Positions 18,191 to 27,365 are shown, counted from the first letter of the stretch. The stretch is DNA of 47,529 nt from Desulfuromonas sp. TF (GCF_000472285.1 NZ_KI421415.1:48427-95955), one strand, 5' to 3'. Translations and numbers: made by a program. The notes: generated by a model from the sequence alone, not told the origin.

Positions 18191-18754
18191 TCAAGCTTCC
18201 ATCAGCAGAATCGCCTCGGCCACCTCCTTGAGACTCTTGCGCTTGTCCATGGCGATCTTCTGCATCTTTCGATACGCCTCCGGTTCTGAAAGGCCGTTTT
18301 TCATCAACGTTCCCTTGGCCTTTTCGATGAGTTTGCGAGTCTCCAGAGTCTCCTTTAGACTGGCGACCTCCTCGCGCAGGCTGGATACTTCGACGAAGTG
18401 ATGAATGGCCAGATCGACGGCGGCGTAGACCTGTGCTTCGCGAAAGGGTTTCACCACATAGCTCATCACACCCGCCAGGCGGGCCCGTTCGACCGTTTCC
18501 GCATCGGCGGTTCCGGTAAGAAGAACTATGGGAGTCGGGTTCCTTTTGCCTATTTTATCGGCAGCCGTGATGCCGTCGAGAACAGGCATGGAGACATCCA
18601 TGACGATCAGCAGGGGCTTGCGGACGGCGGCCAGATCGACCGCCTCTTTTCCGTTTTCGGCCTCGATGATTTCCTCAAACCCGTATCGGATAAGGGTTTC
18701 CGCCACCTGACGGCGGATCATCGGTTCATCATCGACAACAAGTGCGGTTCGCAT
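18191..18754 (-). CDS. ANTAR-domain response regulator (NasT/AmiR type)
   Basis: 187 residues. Receiver domain 1-120 with VVDDE acid pocket, phospho-acceptor Asp53 in VMDVSMP and switch Lys in VVKPF. A short coiled coil follows, then an ANTAR RNA-binding domain (about 125-187: KLIEKAKGTLMK ... LSEPEAYRKMQKIAMDKR). ANTAR proteins bind paired hexaloop hairpins in mRNA leaders and prevent transcription termination. Just such hairpins precede glnK 3 kb away, and a histidine kinase lies at the other end of the locus. ATG 18754 is preferred to TTG 18760 for its GAGGT spacing. A terminator separates it from the porin gene. Confidence 0.92.
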   Translation of the reverse strand: MRTALVVDDEPMIRRQVAETLIRYGFEEIIEAENGKEAVDLAAVRKPLLIVMDVSMPVLDGITAADKIGKRNPTPIVLLTGTADAETVERARLAGVMSYVVKPFREAQVYAAVDLAIHHFVEVSSLREEVASLKETLETRKLIEKAKGTLMKNGLSEPEAYRKMQKIAMDKRKSLKEVAEAILLMEA

Positions 18755-18817
18755 GGGCAATTACCTCGTGCTAGACGTTGGAAGGTTTGAGGGTGAATAC
18801 GAAAATATATTCTGCAC

Positions 18818-18851
18818 AAAAAATGCCGCCGCCCTCAGAAAGGGCGGCGGC
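18818..18851 (-). terminator. Intrinsic terminator after the porin gene
   Basis: On the minus strand a perfect GC-rich stem GCCGCCGCCC/GGGCGGCGGC with a short loop, followed by ATTTTTTG. It ends the glnK-amtB-porin transcript about 40 bases after the porin stop. Confidence 0.9.
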
Positions 18852-18888
18852 TTGTCGACAGGAGGCAAATCTATCGACAAAAAGCCGA

Positions 18889-19674
18889 TCAGAAGTTGAA
18901 GGCAATGGATAGACCGGCCACCGTTTCATCCTCGATCGCGCCGATATCCTCGGCATCGTCGCTCAGGGCGTCTGAATAGAGGAAGGAGGCGCTCAGCCCG
19001 AGGTTGTCGCTCAGGGCATAATCGAGGCTGGCGCTCAGTTCGTAGTTATGGAAATCGCTGTAGTCCCCCAGGAACGGGCTTTCCTGATTGTAGCTGGCCA
19101 GGGCTCCGAGGGTCAATCCAAGGGAATCGCTTAACTCAAAGCCGTGCTCAATGGCGGCCGTGTAGAACAGGCCATCGAGATCGGCTTCGTTGGCAGCATC
19201 CCAATCATAGTAAACGGTGAAAGAGGGGGCCAGAAGGGTGTTCAGCGATGCTCCGAGGTAGAGTTCGTGCGTGGAACCGGGAACGTTGAAGGTATAGTAG
19301 ATGTCCCCGATGCTGACCGAAAGCAGGTCGTTGACATCGAAGCTGTAGTCGAGGATGATATCGGTCTCCGTTGCTTCGTCACCATCCAGAACGGAGGTGT
19401 CGTTAATGCCATCCCCATCGGTATCGATGTCACCCTGGGAGCTATGGGAGAGCTGAACATTGGTCCAGTAGCTGACAGTGAATCCCTTTGCGCTCAGATC
19501 CACGCCTCCCTGCAGAACAGGCTGGCTTCCGCTGAGATTGATGCCGCGCCAGAGATACTTGTCATACACGCCGACATAGACGTCGCCTTCGACTTCCACC
19601 GCCTGCGCGGCGGGCACCATGGTGGTGGCGGCAAACACCAGAACAGCAATCAGCAAAACACTCCACTTCTTCAT
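18889..19674 (-). CDS. TorF-family putative outer-membrane porin
   Basis: 261 residues with a signal peptide (ending VPAAQA) and a beta-barrel pattern of alternating residues, ending in Phe (AFNF), typical for outer-membrane insertion. The start of the mature part, GDVYVGVYDKYLWRGINLSG, matches the TorF/Gcw_chp family (TIGR02001-like). An acidic DTDGDGINDTS stretch is calcium-loop-like. It follows amtB on the same strand, so it may bring nitrogen compounds across the outer membrane (inference). The start at 19674 has AAGGAGA in front. Confidence 0.82.
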   Translation of the reverse strand: MKKWSVLLIAVLVFAATTMVPAAQAVEVEGDVYVGVYDKYLWRGINLSGSQPVLQGGVDLSAKGFTVSYWTNVQLSHSSQGDIDTDGDGINDTSVLDGDEATETDIILDYSFDVNDLLSVSIGDIYYTFNVPGSTHELYLGASLNTLLAPSFTVYYDWDAANEADLDGLFYTAAIEHGFELSDSLGLTLGALASYNQESPFLGDYSDFHNYELSASLDYALSDNLGLSASFLYSDALSDDAEDIGAIEDETVAGLSIAFNF

Positions 19675-19710
19675 TTCAACTTCTCCTTTTCTTTCGGTTT
19701 TGAGGGATTT

Positions 19711-19734
19711 CCCGGCGGGGCTTCCCCCGCCGGG
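19711..19734 (-). promoter_or_regulatory. Strong hairpin between amtB and the porin gene
   Basis: Perfect 10-bp stem CCCGGCGGGG / CCCCGCCGGG with a 4-base loop, about 20 bases after the amtB stop. No T-run follows on the minus strand, so it is more likely an mRNA-stabilising or processing structure that sets amtB and porin levels apart. Confidence 0.6.
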
Positions 19735-19755
19735 CGACATATCACACCAGATTTA

Positions 19756-21141
19756 TCAGGATTGCTCGACCGTCTTGGCAACCACACCTGCCACACCGTG
19801 GGTCGGGATGCCGGGGACACCGATTCCGGAACCGCCGATGTGGGTAGACTGGAAGTCGGGATAGGCTTCCATGCCGATCTCGCTGACATCCAGGCCGCGC
19901 ATTTCGTCTTCCTCGCTGCAGCGGATGCCGACGGTGTACTTGAGGGTCACCCAGACGACCGAGGTGGTGATCACCACGAAGGCGCCCGTCGCCGCAACCC
20001 CGATGAATTGGGTCACGAAGCTGGCTTCGCTGTCGGTGAAGGGGACCGCCATGGTGCCCCAGATGCCGCAGACCAGGTGGACCGAAAGGGCTCCGACCAC
20101 ATCGTCTATCTTCAACCTGTCGAAGAAGGGAACCGCCAGGACCACCAGCACGCCGCCGACGGCGCCGACCAGGACGGCCGCACCGAGGGACGGAGTCGCC
20201 GGGCCGGCGGTGATGGAGACCAGACCGGCCAGGGCGCCGTTCAGACTCATGGTGACATCGAGTTTTTTGTAGAGAATCTGCACCATGATCATGGCCGCGA
20301 TCATCCCGCCGCAGGCGGCCAGGTTGGTGTTCACGATGACGTTGGACATTTCGATGGCGCTGGCGGCATCGCCGAGAGCGAGGACCGAGCCACCGTTAAA
20401 ACCGTACCAGCCCATCCAGAGGATAAAGGTTCCGAGGGTCGCCAGGGGGATATTGGAGCCGGGCATGGGATTGATCCGGCCTCCTTTGCCGTACTTGCCT
20501 TTTCGGGCGCCGAGAATGATGGCGCCGGTCAGGGCTGCCCAGCCACCGACGGAGTGGACGATGGTAGAGCCGGCGTAGTCGGCAAAACCCATTTCGGAAA
20601 GCCAGCCGCCTCCCCAGCCCCAGGAGCCCTGGATCGGGTAGATGATACCGGTCAGGATGACGCAGAAGGCGAGAAACGACCAGATCTTGATACGCTCGGC
20701 GACGCAGCCGGAGACCACCGAGCAGGCGGCGCCGCAGAAAACCATCTGAAAGAACCAGTCGGAGGCCGCGGCATAATTGCCGGAATAGTCGCCGGCCAGG
20801 GCGGCTGCGTCATCGGCGGACCAGAGCCCGAAGGAGCCTAGGAAGCCGCCGTCCACCCCTGAATACATCAGGTTGTAACCGACCACGTAGTAGAGAATGC
20901 CGGCGATGCCGAAGAGAGAGATGTTCTTCAGGCAGATGGTGGCGACGTTCTTGGAGCGCACCAGACCGGACTCGAGCATGCCGAAACCGGCAGCCATCCA
21001 CATGACCAGGATGCCCATGATCAGGAAGGAGAAGGTGTTGAGGATGTAGGACATCTCCGATACGGGAGCGTCCTCGGCGAGGGCCAGGGCGGGCAGGAGC
21101 AGGACCAGCGCCGCCGAGATGAGGGAAACAATCCGTTTCAT
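19756..21141 (-). CDS. amtB: Ammonium transporter AmtB
   Basis: 461 residues: cleavable signal peptide (to about 22) and eleven membrane helices. The pore's twin histidines are His196 (STIVHSVGGW) and His355 (GALSVHLVCGIWG). Conducts ammonium/ammonia across the inner membrane and is blocked by unmodified GlnK, encoded 30 bases upstream. The C-terminal tail includes EEDEMRGLDVSEIGMEAY, the conserved cytoplasmic GlnK-interacting segment. Expression is expected under nitrogen limitation through the shared sigma-54 promoter and leader. Confidence 0.96.
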   Translation of the reverse strand: MKRIVSLISAALVLLLPALALAEDAPVSEMSYILNTFSFLIMGILVMWMAAGFGMLESGLVRSKNVATICLKNISLFGIAGILYYVVGYNLMYSGVDGGFLGSFGLWSADDAAALAGDYSGNYAAASDWFFQMVFCGAACSVVSGCVAERIKIWSFLAFCVILTGIIYPIQGSWGWGGGWLSEMGFADYAGSTIVHSVGGWAALTGAIILGARKGKYGKGGRINPMPGSNIPLATLGTFILWMGWYGFNGGSVLALGDAASAIEMSNVIVNTNLAACGGMIAAMIMVQILYKKLDVTMSLNGALAGLVSITAGPATPSLGAAVLVGAVGGVLVVLAVPFFDRLKIDDVVGALSVHLVCGIWGTMAVPFTDSEASFVTQFIGVAATGAFVVITTSVVWVTLKYTVGIRCSEEDEMRGLDVSEIGMEAYPDFQSTHIGGSGIGVPGIPTHGVAGVVAKTVEQS

Positions 21142-21171
21142 TTTAATACCTCCTGGGTGTTGACGATTGTT

Positions 21172-21696
<525 letters not shown>

Positions 21697-21779
21697 TTAA
21701 ATCCGGCAGCTTGAGACGACATCCTTTCCCATCATGCCTGTTTTTTATGCACCCCGAGGTGATCCTGACGTTTCTGCAG

Positions 21780-23363
21780 TCAGTCCAGGGAATGAGTTGG
21801 CAGCAGAAGACGAAAAGCGGTTCCCTTCCCTTCCTCCGTCTCCAGAAAGAGGCGACCGCCATGCTCGGCTGCGATATTGCGGCAGATGTAGAGCCCCAGG
21901 CCGGTACCTTCCCCCTCCGCCTTGGTGGAAAAAAACGGCTCGAAGATGTGCTCCCTGACAGCGGCGGGAATACCGGGGCCGGTATCGGCAATGGATACCT
22001 CCACCCAACCCTCTGCGGAACGCCGTGTGTCCACGCGGAGGATTCCCCCTTCTTTCATCGCCTGGGAGGCATTGAGAATCAGGTTGATGAAGACCTGCTT
22101 GAGTTTGTTGGGATCGGCATGCACCGGAGGAAGCTCGTCGTACGTCTCCTTCAGCTCGATGGCATGCCGGCTCACCTCGTAGCGCACCAGGCGCAGCACA
22201 TCCCTGAGGATCTCGTTGAGATCGGTCCAGTTCCCGACCGTTTCCCGGGGGCGGGAGAAGGAAAGGAGTCCGCCGGTCAGGGACTGGAGACGTTCGGATT
22301 CGCCGGCGATGCGTTCGACCAGTTCCTTCTGGAAGGATGAAAGGCTCTCCTCGCGCAGCAGCAGATCGGCCCCATAGGCGATGACCGCAAGAGGGTTGTT
22401 GATCTCATGAGCGATACCCGCCGAAAGCCGGCCGACCTCCGCCAGCTTTTCCGACTGGATGATCTGATCGAGAAGACGCCGAAATTCGGTGATGTCCTCG
22501 ACGATCACCACCACCCCCACCGTCTTCTCCCCCTCGATCAGTGGGGCCAGGCGTCTTTTCTGAAAACGCAGGTCTCCCCGCTGGTCGCGATGCGCCAGGC
22601 GCATCTTTTCTGCTTCTCCGGTCTGCAGGACCTTGCGGAGCCGGTCGGCGAAGCCTTCTTTTTCGAGCATGGGAAAGAGTTCGAAGAGAGGCCTTCCCAT
22701 GGCATCCTCCTCCCGGACTCCGCTCATCTCTTCGATTTTGTGATTCCATGAGGTGATATGCATCCCGTCGTCGACGGTGTAGATTCCCAGGTTTGCACTG
22801 CGCAATATCCGGCTGTTGAACTGGTGCAGCTTGCGGTAGCGTCCGGAGATCGTCCTGAGATTTTCATACAGTCGGGCGTTTTCGATTCCGATAGCCGCCT
22901 GGGCGGCCATCGTCATGAGCGGGGCGATGTCTTCCCGGCGGAAGGCGTCGGGTAGGGGACTTTCGACGTTGAAGACCCCCACCACTTTTTCCCTGGCCAC
23001 CATCGGCACCGCCAGTTCGCTGCGCGCGTCATGGATCCCCGGCACGTAGTCGGGGAGGATGGCAAGATTGCTGATCAGGATCGGCTTCCCGGTCTGCGCG
23101 ACCTTGCCCATGACTCCGTGACCCAGCTTGATCTCCGGCCGAATCACCGCTTCGTCATAGCCGTAGGCTGCGGCCGTCACCAGGGTCTGGCGATCCGCAT
23201 CAAGCAGTCGGATAATGGCGTTCTCAAACCGGAAAACCTCCCGGGAAATCCGCAGGATCCGATTCAGCAGCTCGTCTAGTTCGATGGTGGAGGCCAGCTC
23301 CTGCCCGATATCAATAAGGGCCTGCAGCAGCTTCTCCTGCTCTCCATGTGATCTGGGCGCCAT
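21780..23363 (-). CDS. Soluble GAF-PAS sensor histidine kinase, likely nitrogen-responsive
   Basis: 527 residues without membrane segments. GAF domain about 20-165, PAS about 180-295, HisKA with phospho-acceptor His319 in GIAHEINNPLAVI, HATPase about 415-525 with NLILNASQA (N box), DTGPGIP (G1) and GEGTGLGLYI (G2). It ends just upstream of the glnK promoter on the same strand and the ANTAR regulator closes the locus, so the two plausibly form a kinase-regulator pair like GnfL/GnfR of Geobacter (inference from family and context). The start at 23363 has AAGGAG. Confidence 0.9.
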   Translation of the reverse strand: MAPRSHGEQEKLLQALIDIGQELASTIELDELLNRILRISREVFRFENAIIRLLDADRQTLVTAAAYGYDEAVIRPEIKLGHGVMGKVAQTGKPILISNLAILPDYVPGIHDARSELAVPMVAREKVVGVFNVESPLPDAFRREDIAPLMTMAAQAAIGIENARLYENLRTISGRYRKLHQFNSRILRSANLGIYTVDDGMHITSWNHKIEEMSGVREEDAMGRPLFELFPMLEKEGFADRLRKVLQTGEAEKMRLAHRDQRGDLRFQKRRLAPLIEGEKTVGVVVIVEDITEFRRLLDQIIQSEKLAEVGRLSAGIAHEINNPLAVIAYGADLLLREESLSSFQKELVERIAGESERLQSLTGGLLSFSRPRETVGNWTDLNEILRDVLRLVRYEVSRHAIELKETYDELPPVHADPNKLKQVFINLILNASQAMKEGGILRVDTRRSAEGWVEVSIADTGPGIPAAVREHIFEPFFSTKAEGEGTGLGLYICRNIAAEHGGRLFLETEEGKGTAFRLLLPTHSLD

Positions 23364-23616
23364 TTTTTCTCCTTGCCGACAGTTCCGTATGTTTAAGGCA
23401 TAAGACGTGCCAGCCATGTCTCAGCGAGCAAAAGCGGTCGAAAACAGCCGTCGAGGCCGTTGGCCCGTGTATCCGAAGACCCGGCTCTGCTCACCTTTTG
23501 TCATCATGTGCCTAAATTCAGGGCAGAAAAAGATTGACTGGAAACTGTTGCGAATGCCGGTCGCCTTGCTAGAATGACATGCGATACGGATAATTTGAAA
23601 ATCGGAGGGCGGATTC

Positions 23617-23766
23617 ATGGAACAGGTGACTTGTGCATGCTGCGGGGAGAAACGGCAAAAGCAGGCGATGATCCGGCGGCGCCTGAACGGCAGAGAACAA
23701 TACTGCTGTTCGCTGCGCTGCGAGGTCAGATGGGAAAAGATAAACCTTCTGGGCGTTTGCGGCTGA
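23617..23766 (+). CDS. Small zinc-ribbon-like protein (49 residues)
   Basis: Short ORF with an excellent GGAGGG ribosome site 7 bases before the ATG. Cysteines are arranged CACC near residues 6-9 and CCSLRC at residues 30-35, with basic residues between them, a treble-clef/MYM- or TRASH-like pattern that would bind one zinc. The end EVRWEKINLLGVCG is amphipathic. Function unknown; it could bind RNA, DNA or a partner protein. A hairpin follows at 23771-23798. Confidence 0.65.
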   Translation: MEQVTCACCGEKRQKQAMIRRRLNGREQYCCSLRCEVRWEKINLLGVCG

Positions 23767-23790
23767 CCGAGCGGGAGAAGAGATTTTCTC

Positions 23791-23819
23791 TTGCCCGCGC
23801 TCCATCTTTCTCCTATACT
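23791..23819 (+). promoter_or_regulatory. Sigma-70 promoter of the candidate small RNA
   Basis: TTGCCC (23791-23796) and TATACT (23814-23819) with an ideal 17-base spacer. The start point would be near 23826, just before the structured region. No ribosome site and reading frame follow. Confidence 0.6.
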
Positions 23820-23825
23820 GAGGAC

Positions 23826-24022
23826 ACAAAAAACGGTGTGCTCTCTACCCTGCAGGTGAGGTCACCATGCCCAGGCGGAATAATATTGCAAAGGGATTTC
23901 TTCAGGGGCGTTGTGTGCCAGCCCGCCCAAGAGTGGGACGCCTGATATGCTCACAAGAGATCCCACCTCACTTAGATTCGCTGTGAGGCCCAGTAGATCC
24001 ACGGCAGGCGTGGAGAGCCGTT
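23826..24022 (+). ncRNA. Candidate structured small RNA, 6S-like rod
   Basis: Nested helices by hand: AACGG 23832-23836 with CCGTT 24018-24022; CTCTC 23841-23845 with GAGAG 24013-24017; CCTGC 23849-23853 with GCAGG 24004-24008; AGGTGAGGT 23854-23862 with ACCTCACTT 23965-23973; GGGATTTCTT 23893-23902 with AAGAGATCCC 23955-23964; CAGG-CGT 23903-23911 with ACGCCTG 23938-23944; CCCGC 23922-23926 with GTGGG 23933-23937. If the fourth helix opens, two 39-base strands form a central bubble between closing and terminal stems, as in 6S RNA; total length about 190. It has its own promoter and terminator and no convincing ORF. 6S identity is inference; another class of small RNA is possible. Confidence 0.6.
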
Positions 24023-24024
24023 GC

Positions 24025-24053
24025 AAAAAGGCGTCGGATTATCCGACGCCTTT
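24025..24053. terminator. Bidirectional intrinsic terminator
   Basis: Perfect 12-bp stem AAAGGCGTCGGA / TCCGACGCCTTT with loop TTA. Toward the minus strand it ends in TTTTTG and terminates the 70-residue gene. Toward the plus strand it ends in TTTC and can end the candidate small RNA. Confidence 0.88.
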
Positions 24054-24090
24054 CTGCCGTCATTGGAGAGGGGAAAATCCTGACCACCTT

Positions 24091-24303
24091 TTACCGCCAG
24101 GGCCACTCCTCTTTACTCCGACTCATCTCTTCACACTCGTGATAATCCCAGCAGCGTTTCTCTCCCGTGCTGGTTTCCACTGTCACATAGTCATCGGAGT
24201 AACTCAGGACACGCCCTTCCTCCCGGGTTGAGGGATGGATCACAAAGGCGTCTATTCCGGCCTCGACATCCTGGCGGACGAAATCGAAACGCTCTTTTCT
24301 CAT
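24091..24303 (-). CDS. Small conserved-looking hypothetical protein (70 residues)
   Basis: 70 residues, soluble and acidic, with a beta-strand-like core (VLSYSDDYVTVETSTGEKRCWDY). The pattern resembles small modifier or SH3-like folds, but no family is recognised. ATG at 24303 has GGAG in front, and a TATAAT box lies upstream at 24339-24344. The bidirectional terminator follows about 40 bases after its stop, so it is a single-gene unit. Confidence 0.7.
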   Translation of the reverse strand: MRKERFDFVRQDVEAGIDAFVIHPSTREEGRVLSYSDDYVTVETSTGEKRCWDYHECEEMSRSKEEWPWR

Positions 24304-24338
24304 GATTCACTCCTTTCTCGGCATCTCTTTACAATAAA

Positions 24339-24344
24339 ATTATA
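24339..24344 (-). promoter_or_regulatory. -10 box for the 70-residue gene
   Basis: Perfect TATAAT on the minus strand about 35 bases before the ATG. The -35 region is a poor match, so only the -10 box is claimed. Confidence 0.4.
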
Positions 24345-24440
24345 TCACCGAATCAATATCTTCGAGACCGACCCCTTGCATAGGCGAGTGTCGGCAAATC
24401 CGCAATTAGAACAAAAGGCTACTTCCAGGAAAGCGCGGTA

Positions 24441-24449
24441 TGCTATGAT
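24441..24449 (+). promoter_or_regulatory. Extended -10 promoter for the TraB-family gene
   Basis: TGCTATGAT fits the extended -10 form TGNTATAAT. Transcription would begin near 24456, giving a 26-base leader that contains AAGGAAAG before the ATG at 24482. Confidence 0.4.
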
Positions 24450-24481
24450 GCGCTTTGAACTTTGAAGGAAAGAAGACTTCG

Positions 24482-25657
24482 ATGAGCGATCAGCCCTCTT
24501 CAGACATCCAGCGCATTTTTCTCGACGGGAAGGAAATTATTCTGGTCGGGACGGCCCATATCTCCCAGGATTCCGTGGACACTGTCCGTCGGGTCATTGA
24601 GGAAGAGTCCCCCGACACCGTCTGCGTCGAGTTGGATTTCCAGCGCCGGCAGGCCCTCAAGGATCAGAGTCGCTGGGAAAACCTCAACCTCATACAGGTC
24701 ATCCGAAACGGACAGGCTCCCTTCCTTCTGGCCAACCTGGCCCTCGCCTCTTTTCAGAAAAGGATGGGTCTGCACACCGGAGTCAAGCCCGGGGCGGAAC
24801 TGGCCGCCGCCGCCGATGAGGCCGAAAACCGGGGGATGCGGGTGGAACTGGTGGACCGGGAAATCCGCACCACTCTTCTTCGAGCATGGCGCAAAACCGG
24901 CCTCTGGAAAAAGCTGAACCTCGTTTCGACCCTCGTGGCCAGCCTCTTTGAAACGCAGAAACTCGATGAGGAAGAGCTTGCCCGTCTCCGTCAGAGCGAT
25001 ACTCTTTCGGCCATGCTGGAAGAGATGGGCCAACTGCTGCCTTCGGTCAAGACCATCCTGGTGGATGAGCGGGATCTGTATATGGCTCATCATATCCGCA
25101 ACGCTCCCGGCAAAAGGATCGTGGCCGTCGTGGGAGCCGCGCATCTGCCCGGAATCGTCCGACAGTTGCCTGAAGATGTACCCTCGGAACTGATGGCGGA
25201 AATTTCCACCATTCCTGAAAAGCCTCGGATGTCCAAGGTCCTTCCCTGGATCATCCCGGCGGTCGTCGTCGCACTGTTCGTTGCCGGATTTTTCCTCGGC
25301 GACCGGGAGCGGATCGCCGGCGCCGCCCTGGCCTGGGTTCTGGCCAATGGCCTGCTCTCCGCCCTCGGCGCCATTGTCGCCCTCGGCCATCCTCTGACCG
25401 TCGCGACCGCTTTCGTGGCGGCGCCCATCACTTCCCTCAATCCCACCGTCGGCGCCGGAATGGTCACCGGTCTCGTTCAGGCTTTCATCGCCTCCCCCAC
25501 CGTCAGGGATCTCGAAAGGGTGGGAGACGACCTGGTTTCCTGGAAAGGGTGGTGGGGCAACCGCATGACCCGTGTTCTGCTGGTATTCGTCTTTTCCTCC
25601 CTGGGCTCCGCCGCCGGTACGATCGTCGCCTTCGGATGGCTCAAGAACCTGCTGTAA
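24482..25657 (+). CDS. TraB/PrgY-GumN family membrane protein
   Basis: 391 residues. The N-terminal TraB domain (about 10-235) has the two conserved GXXHXXG-like motifs: LVGTAHISQDS and VVGAAHLPGI, with acidic DTVCVELD between. Three to four membrane helices make up the C-terminal third. The family is metalloprotease-like; PrgY limits pheromone activity in Enterococcus, but most bacterial members have no known substrate. ATG 24482 is preferred to an upstream in-frame start at 24455. The gene converges on the L,D-transpeptidase gene with a 17-base overlap. Confidence 0.87.
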   Translation: MSDQPSSDIQRIFLDGKEIILVGTAHISQDSVDTVRRVIEEESPDTVCVELDFQRRQALKDQSRWENLNLIQVIRNGQAPFLLANLALASFQKRMGLHTGVKPGAELAAAADEAENRGMRVELVDREIRTTLLRAWRKTGLWKKLNLVSTLVASLFETQKLDEEELARLRQSDTLSAMLEEMGQLLPSVKTILVDERDLYMAHHIRNAPGKRIVAVVGAAHLPGIVRQLPEDVPSELMAEISTIPEKPRMSKVLPWIIPAVVVALFVAGFFLGDRERIAGAALAWVLANGLLSALGAIVALGHPLTVATAFVAAPITSLNPTVGAGMVTGLVQAFIASPTVRDLERVGDDLVSWKGWWGNRMTRVLLVFVFSSLGSAAGTIVAFGWLKNLL

Positions 25658-27365
25658 GCATCTTTCCGGACTCGGATTTCGTCTTCTCCAGAGACCTGAT
25701 CAGGGCCAATTCCAGATCAAGGTCGCGCAGGTAGAAGTCGTCGCGGAACTGCAGCGTACCCTCTTCGTCCACCCAGGCAGTCCAGTAGAGGATATGGATG
25801 GGCCAGGAGGCGGGCAGGTTGACCGTCAGCGGCTCGTCCGCCTCCAGTGCGTTCAGGATCTTATCACAATCCCACTCCGTCGCTTTCTCCAGAAGATATT
25901 GAGCCAGATCCAATGGCCGCTCCACCCGAATGCACCCCGAACTGTAGGAGCGGATGTCTCTCGCAAAAAGGTACCTCTCCGGAGTATCGTGCAGATAGAC
26001 GGCGAAGCGGTTCGGAAACATGAACTTGATCCTCCCCAGCGGATTCTGCGGGCCTGGCTTCATGCGCAGATTGCCCGGGAAGGTTCTCGCCTCCACCTTT
26101 TTCCAGTCAATCACAGCGGGATCGATGATTTCCGTGGTTTCCCCAGACCAGGGAACGATCTCATAATTGTGTCGCGTCAGCCAGCCGGGATCCTTCTTTA
26201 TCAGGGGGAGCTTGTCTTCCCGCAGAATGGTCGAGGGAACCGTCCAGTAGGGGGCGAACTCCAGATAGGTCATACGGGCGGAGAAAACAGGCGTTTTCCG
26301 GTAAGAGGTCCCAACCACCACCGGCATTGACATGACGCTTCGCCCCTCCTCCACTACCTCCAGCGTGAAATCAGCGATATTGACCATCAGATAGCGGTTC
26401 CCCAGGTTCTGCCGCATCCAGCGCCAGCGCTCCAGGTTGATCTCAATCTGTCGGATACGCTCCTCCACCGGAATATTGAGCGCCGCCCAAGTCTTCGGTC
26501 CGAGAACTCCATCCGCTGACAGGCCGTGGCGGGATTGAAAACGTATCAGACCTTCCCTGATCTCGCCGTCGAAGAAATTTTCCGGCTCAGCTGGAGTCTC
26601 CGTCAGATCGCCGCTGAGCCGAAGCCGGGCTTTCAGCAGGGAAAGACGCCAGTCGCGGGCTCCCGGTCGAAGCACCGGACCCGCCGGGATCGCCTGCCAT
26701 CCGCCCAAGGCGGAGATCCGGCGGTAGTCTTCCAGCACCTTCCGCAGCCGCCGGTATCCCTCGTGGGGGGGGGCGAGGGAATCCAGGACCGGACTCACCC
26801 CCCTGCCGCTCAGGGCTTCGCGAAGCAGCCTGGACAGGTCAGGCGGCCGCGGCCTGGCATGCCACCCTTCGTGGATAGCTTCCGGGTCGACACGTCCCTC
26901 CATGAGATCCGAGCCATAGAGGAAGAAGGCGTCGGTGAGGAGGAGGTCGAGGCGGGCCATGTAGCCGGGATCGAAGAGAATTCCGTACGGACGATAATCC
27001 TTCTCCAGGCCGACCAGCGGTTCGATCTCCAAAAGGTGATAATCTTCCGGACATAGACCTTCAAAGCCGGCACTCCTGATGAGGTCGAGCAGTTCCCATG
27101 CCGTGGGGGTAAGACCGAGGTCACCGATCCACGCCGGCCGGAAATTCCGGTCCCTGTAGAAATCGGGAAGCAGTTGATCATTGAGATAGACGGGACTCCC
27201 CAGGATGAGACGGGGCGGATGTGGTGCGGCCAGGATGGTCCGGATCTCCTCGGTCACCTGGCTCGAAAGAGACATTCCCGAAGCCGAAGGGGGCGACACG
27301 GCGCATGCCATGAGGATCAGCAGCGCGGCGGTTGAATTTAAAATATTAGGCGACGGTCTGAGCAT
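25641..27365 (-). CDS. L,D-transpeptidase of the YcbB/LdtD type
   Basis: 574 residues with a signal peptide. A substrate-capping YcbB N-terminal region is followed by a peptidoglycan-binding domain (EGLIRFQSRHGLSADGVLGPKTWAALN) and the YkuD catalytic domain with YLHDTP and SYSSGCIRVERP, where the Cys is the nucleophile. Makes 3-3 crosslinks between meso-diaminopimelate residues in the periplasm, bypassing penicillin-binding proteins. It stands alone on the minus strand and overlaps the TraB-family gene tail to tail. Confidence 0.93.
   Translation of the reverse strand: MLRPSPNILNSTAALLILMACAVSPPSASGMSLSSQVTEEIRTILAAPHPPRLILGSPVYLNDQLLPDFYRDRNFRPAWIGDLGLTPTAWELLDLIRSAGFEGLCPEDYHLLEIEPLVGLEKDYRPYGILFDPGYMARLDLLLTDAFFLYGSDLMEGRVDPEAIHEGWHARPRPPDLSRLLREALSGRGVSPVLDSLAPPHEGYRRLRKVLEDYRRISALGGWQAIPAGPVLRPGARDWRLSLLKARLRLSGDLTETPAEPENFFDGEIREGLIRFQSRHGLSADGVLGPKTWAALNIPVEERIRQIEINLERWRWMRQNLGNRYLMVNIADFTLEVVEEGRSVMSMPVVVGTSYRKTPVFSARMTYLEFAPYWTVPSTILREDKLPLIKKDPGWLTRHNYEIVPWSGETTEIIDPAVIDWKKVEARTFPGNLRMKPGPQNPLGRIKFMFPNRFAVYLHDTPERYLFARDIRSYSSGCIRVERPLDLAQYLLEKATEWDCDKILNALEADEPLTVNLPASWPIHILYWTAWVDEEGTLQFRDDFYLRDLDLELALIRSLEKTKSESGKMLTAGS

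Noticed and set aside
19144-20841. 565-codon plus-strand frame across the porin and amtB genes
   Set aside because: It crosses the boundary of two real genes in antisense and has the composition of a shadow frame.
23931-23942. GAGTGGGACGCC resembling part of the cyclic-di-GMP (GEMM) riboswitch
   Set aside because: The rest of the GEMM core and tetraloop receptor are absent; the bases fit better as the top of the rod structure.
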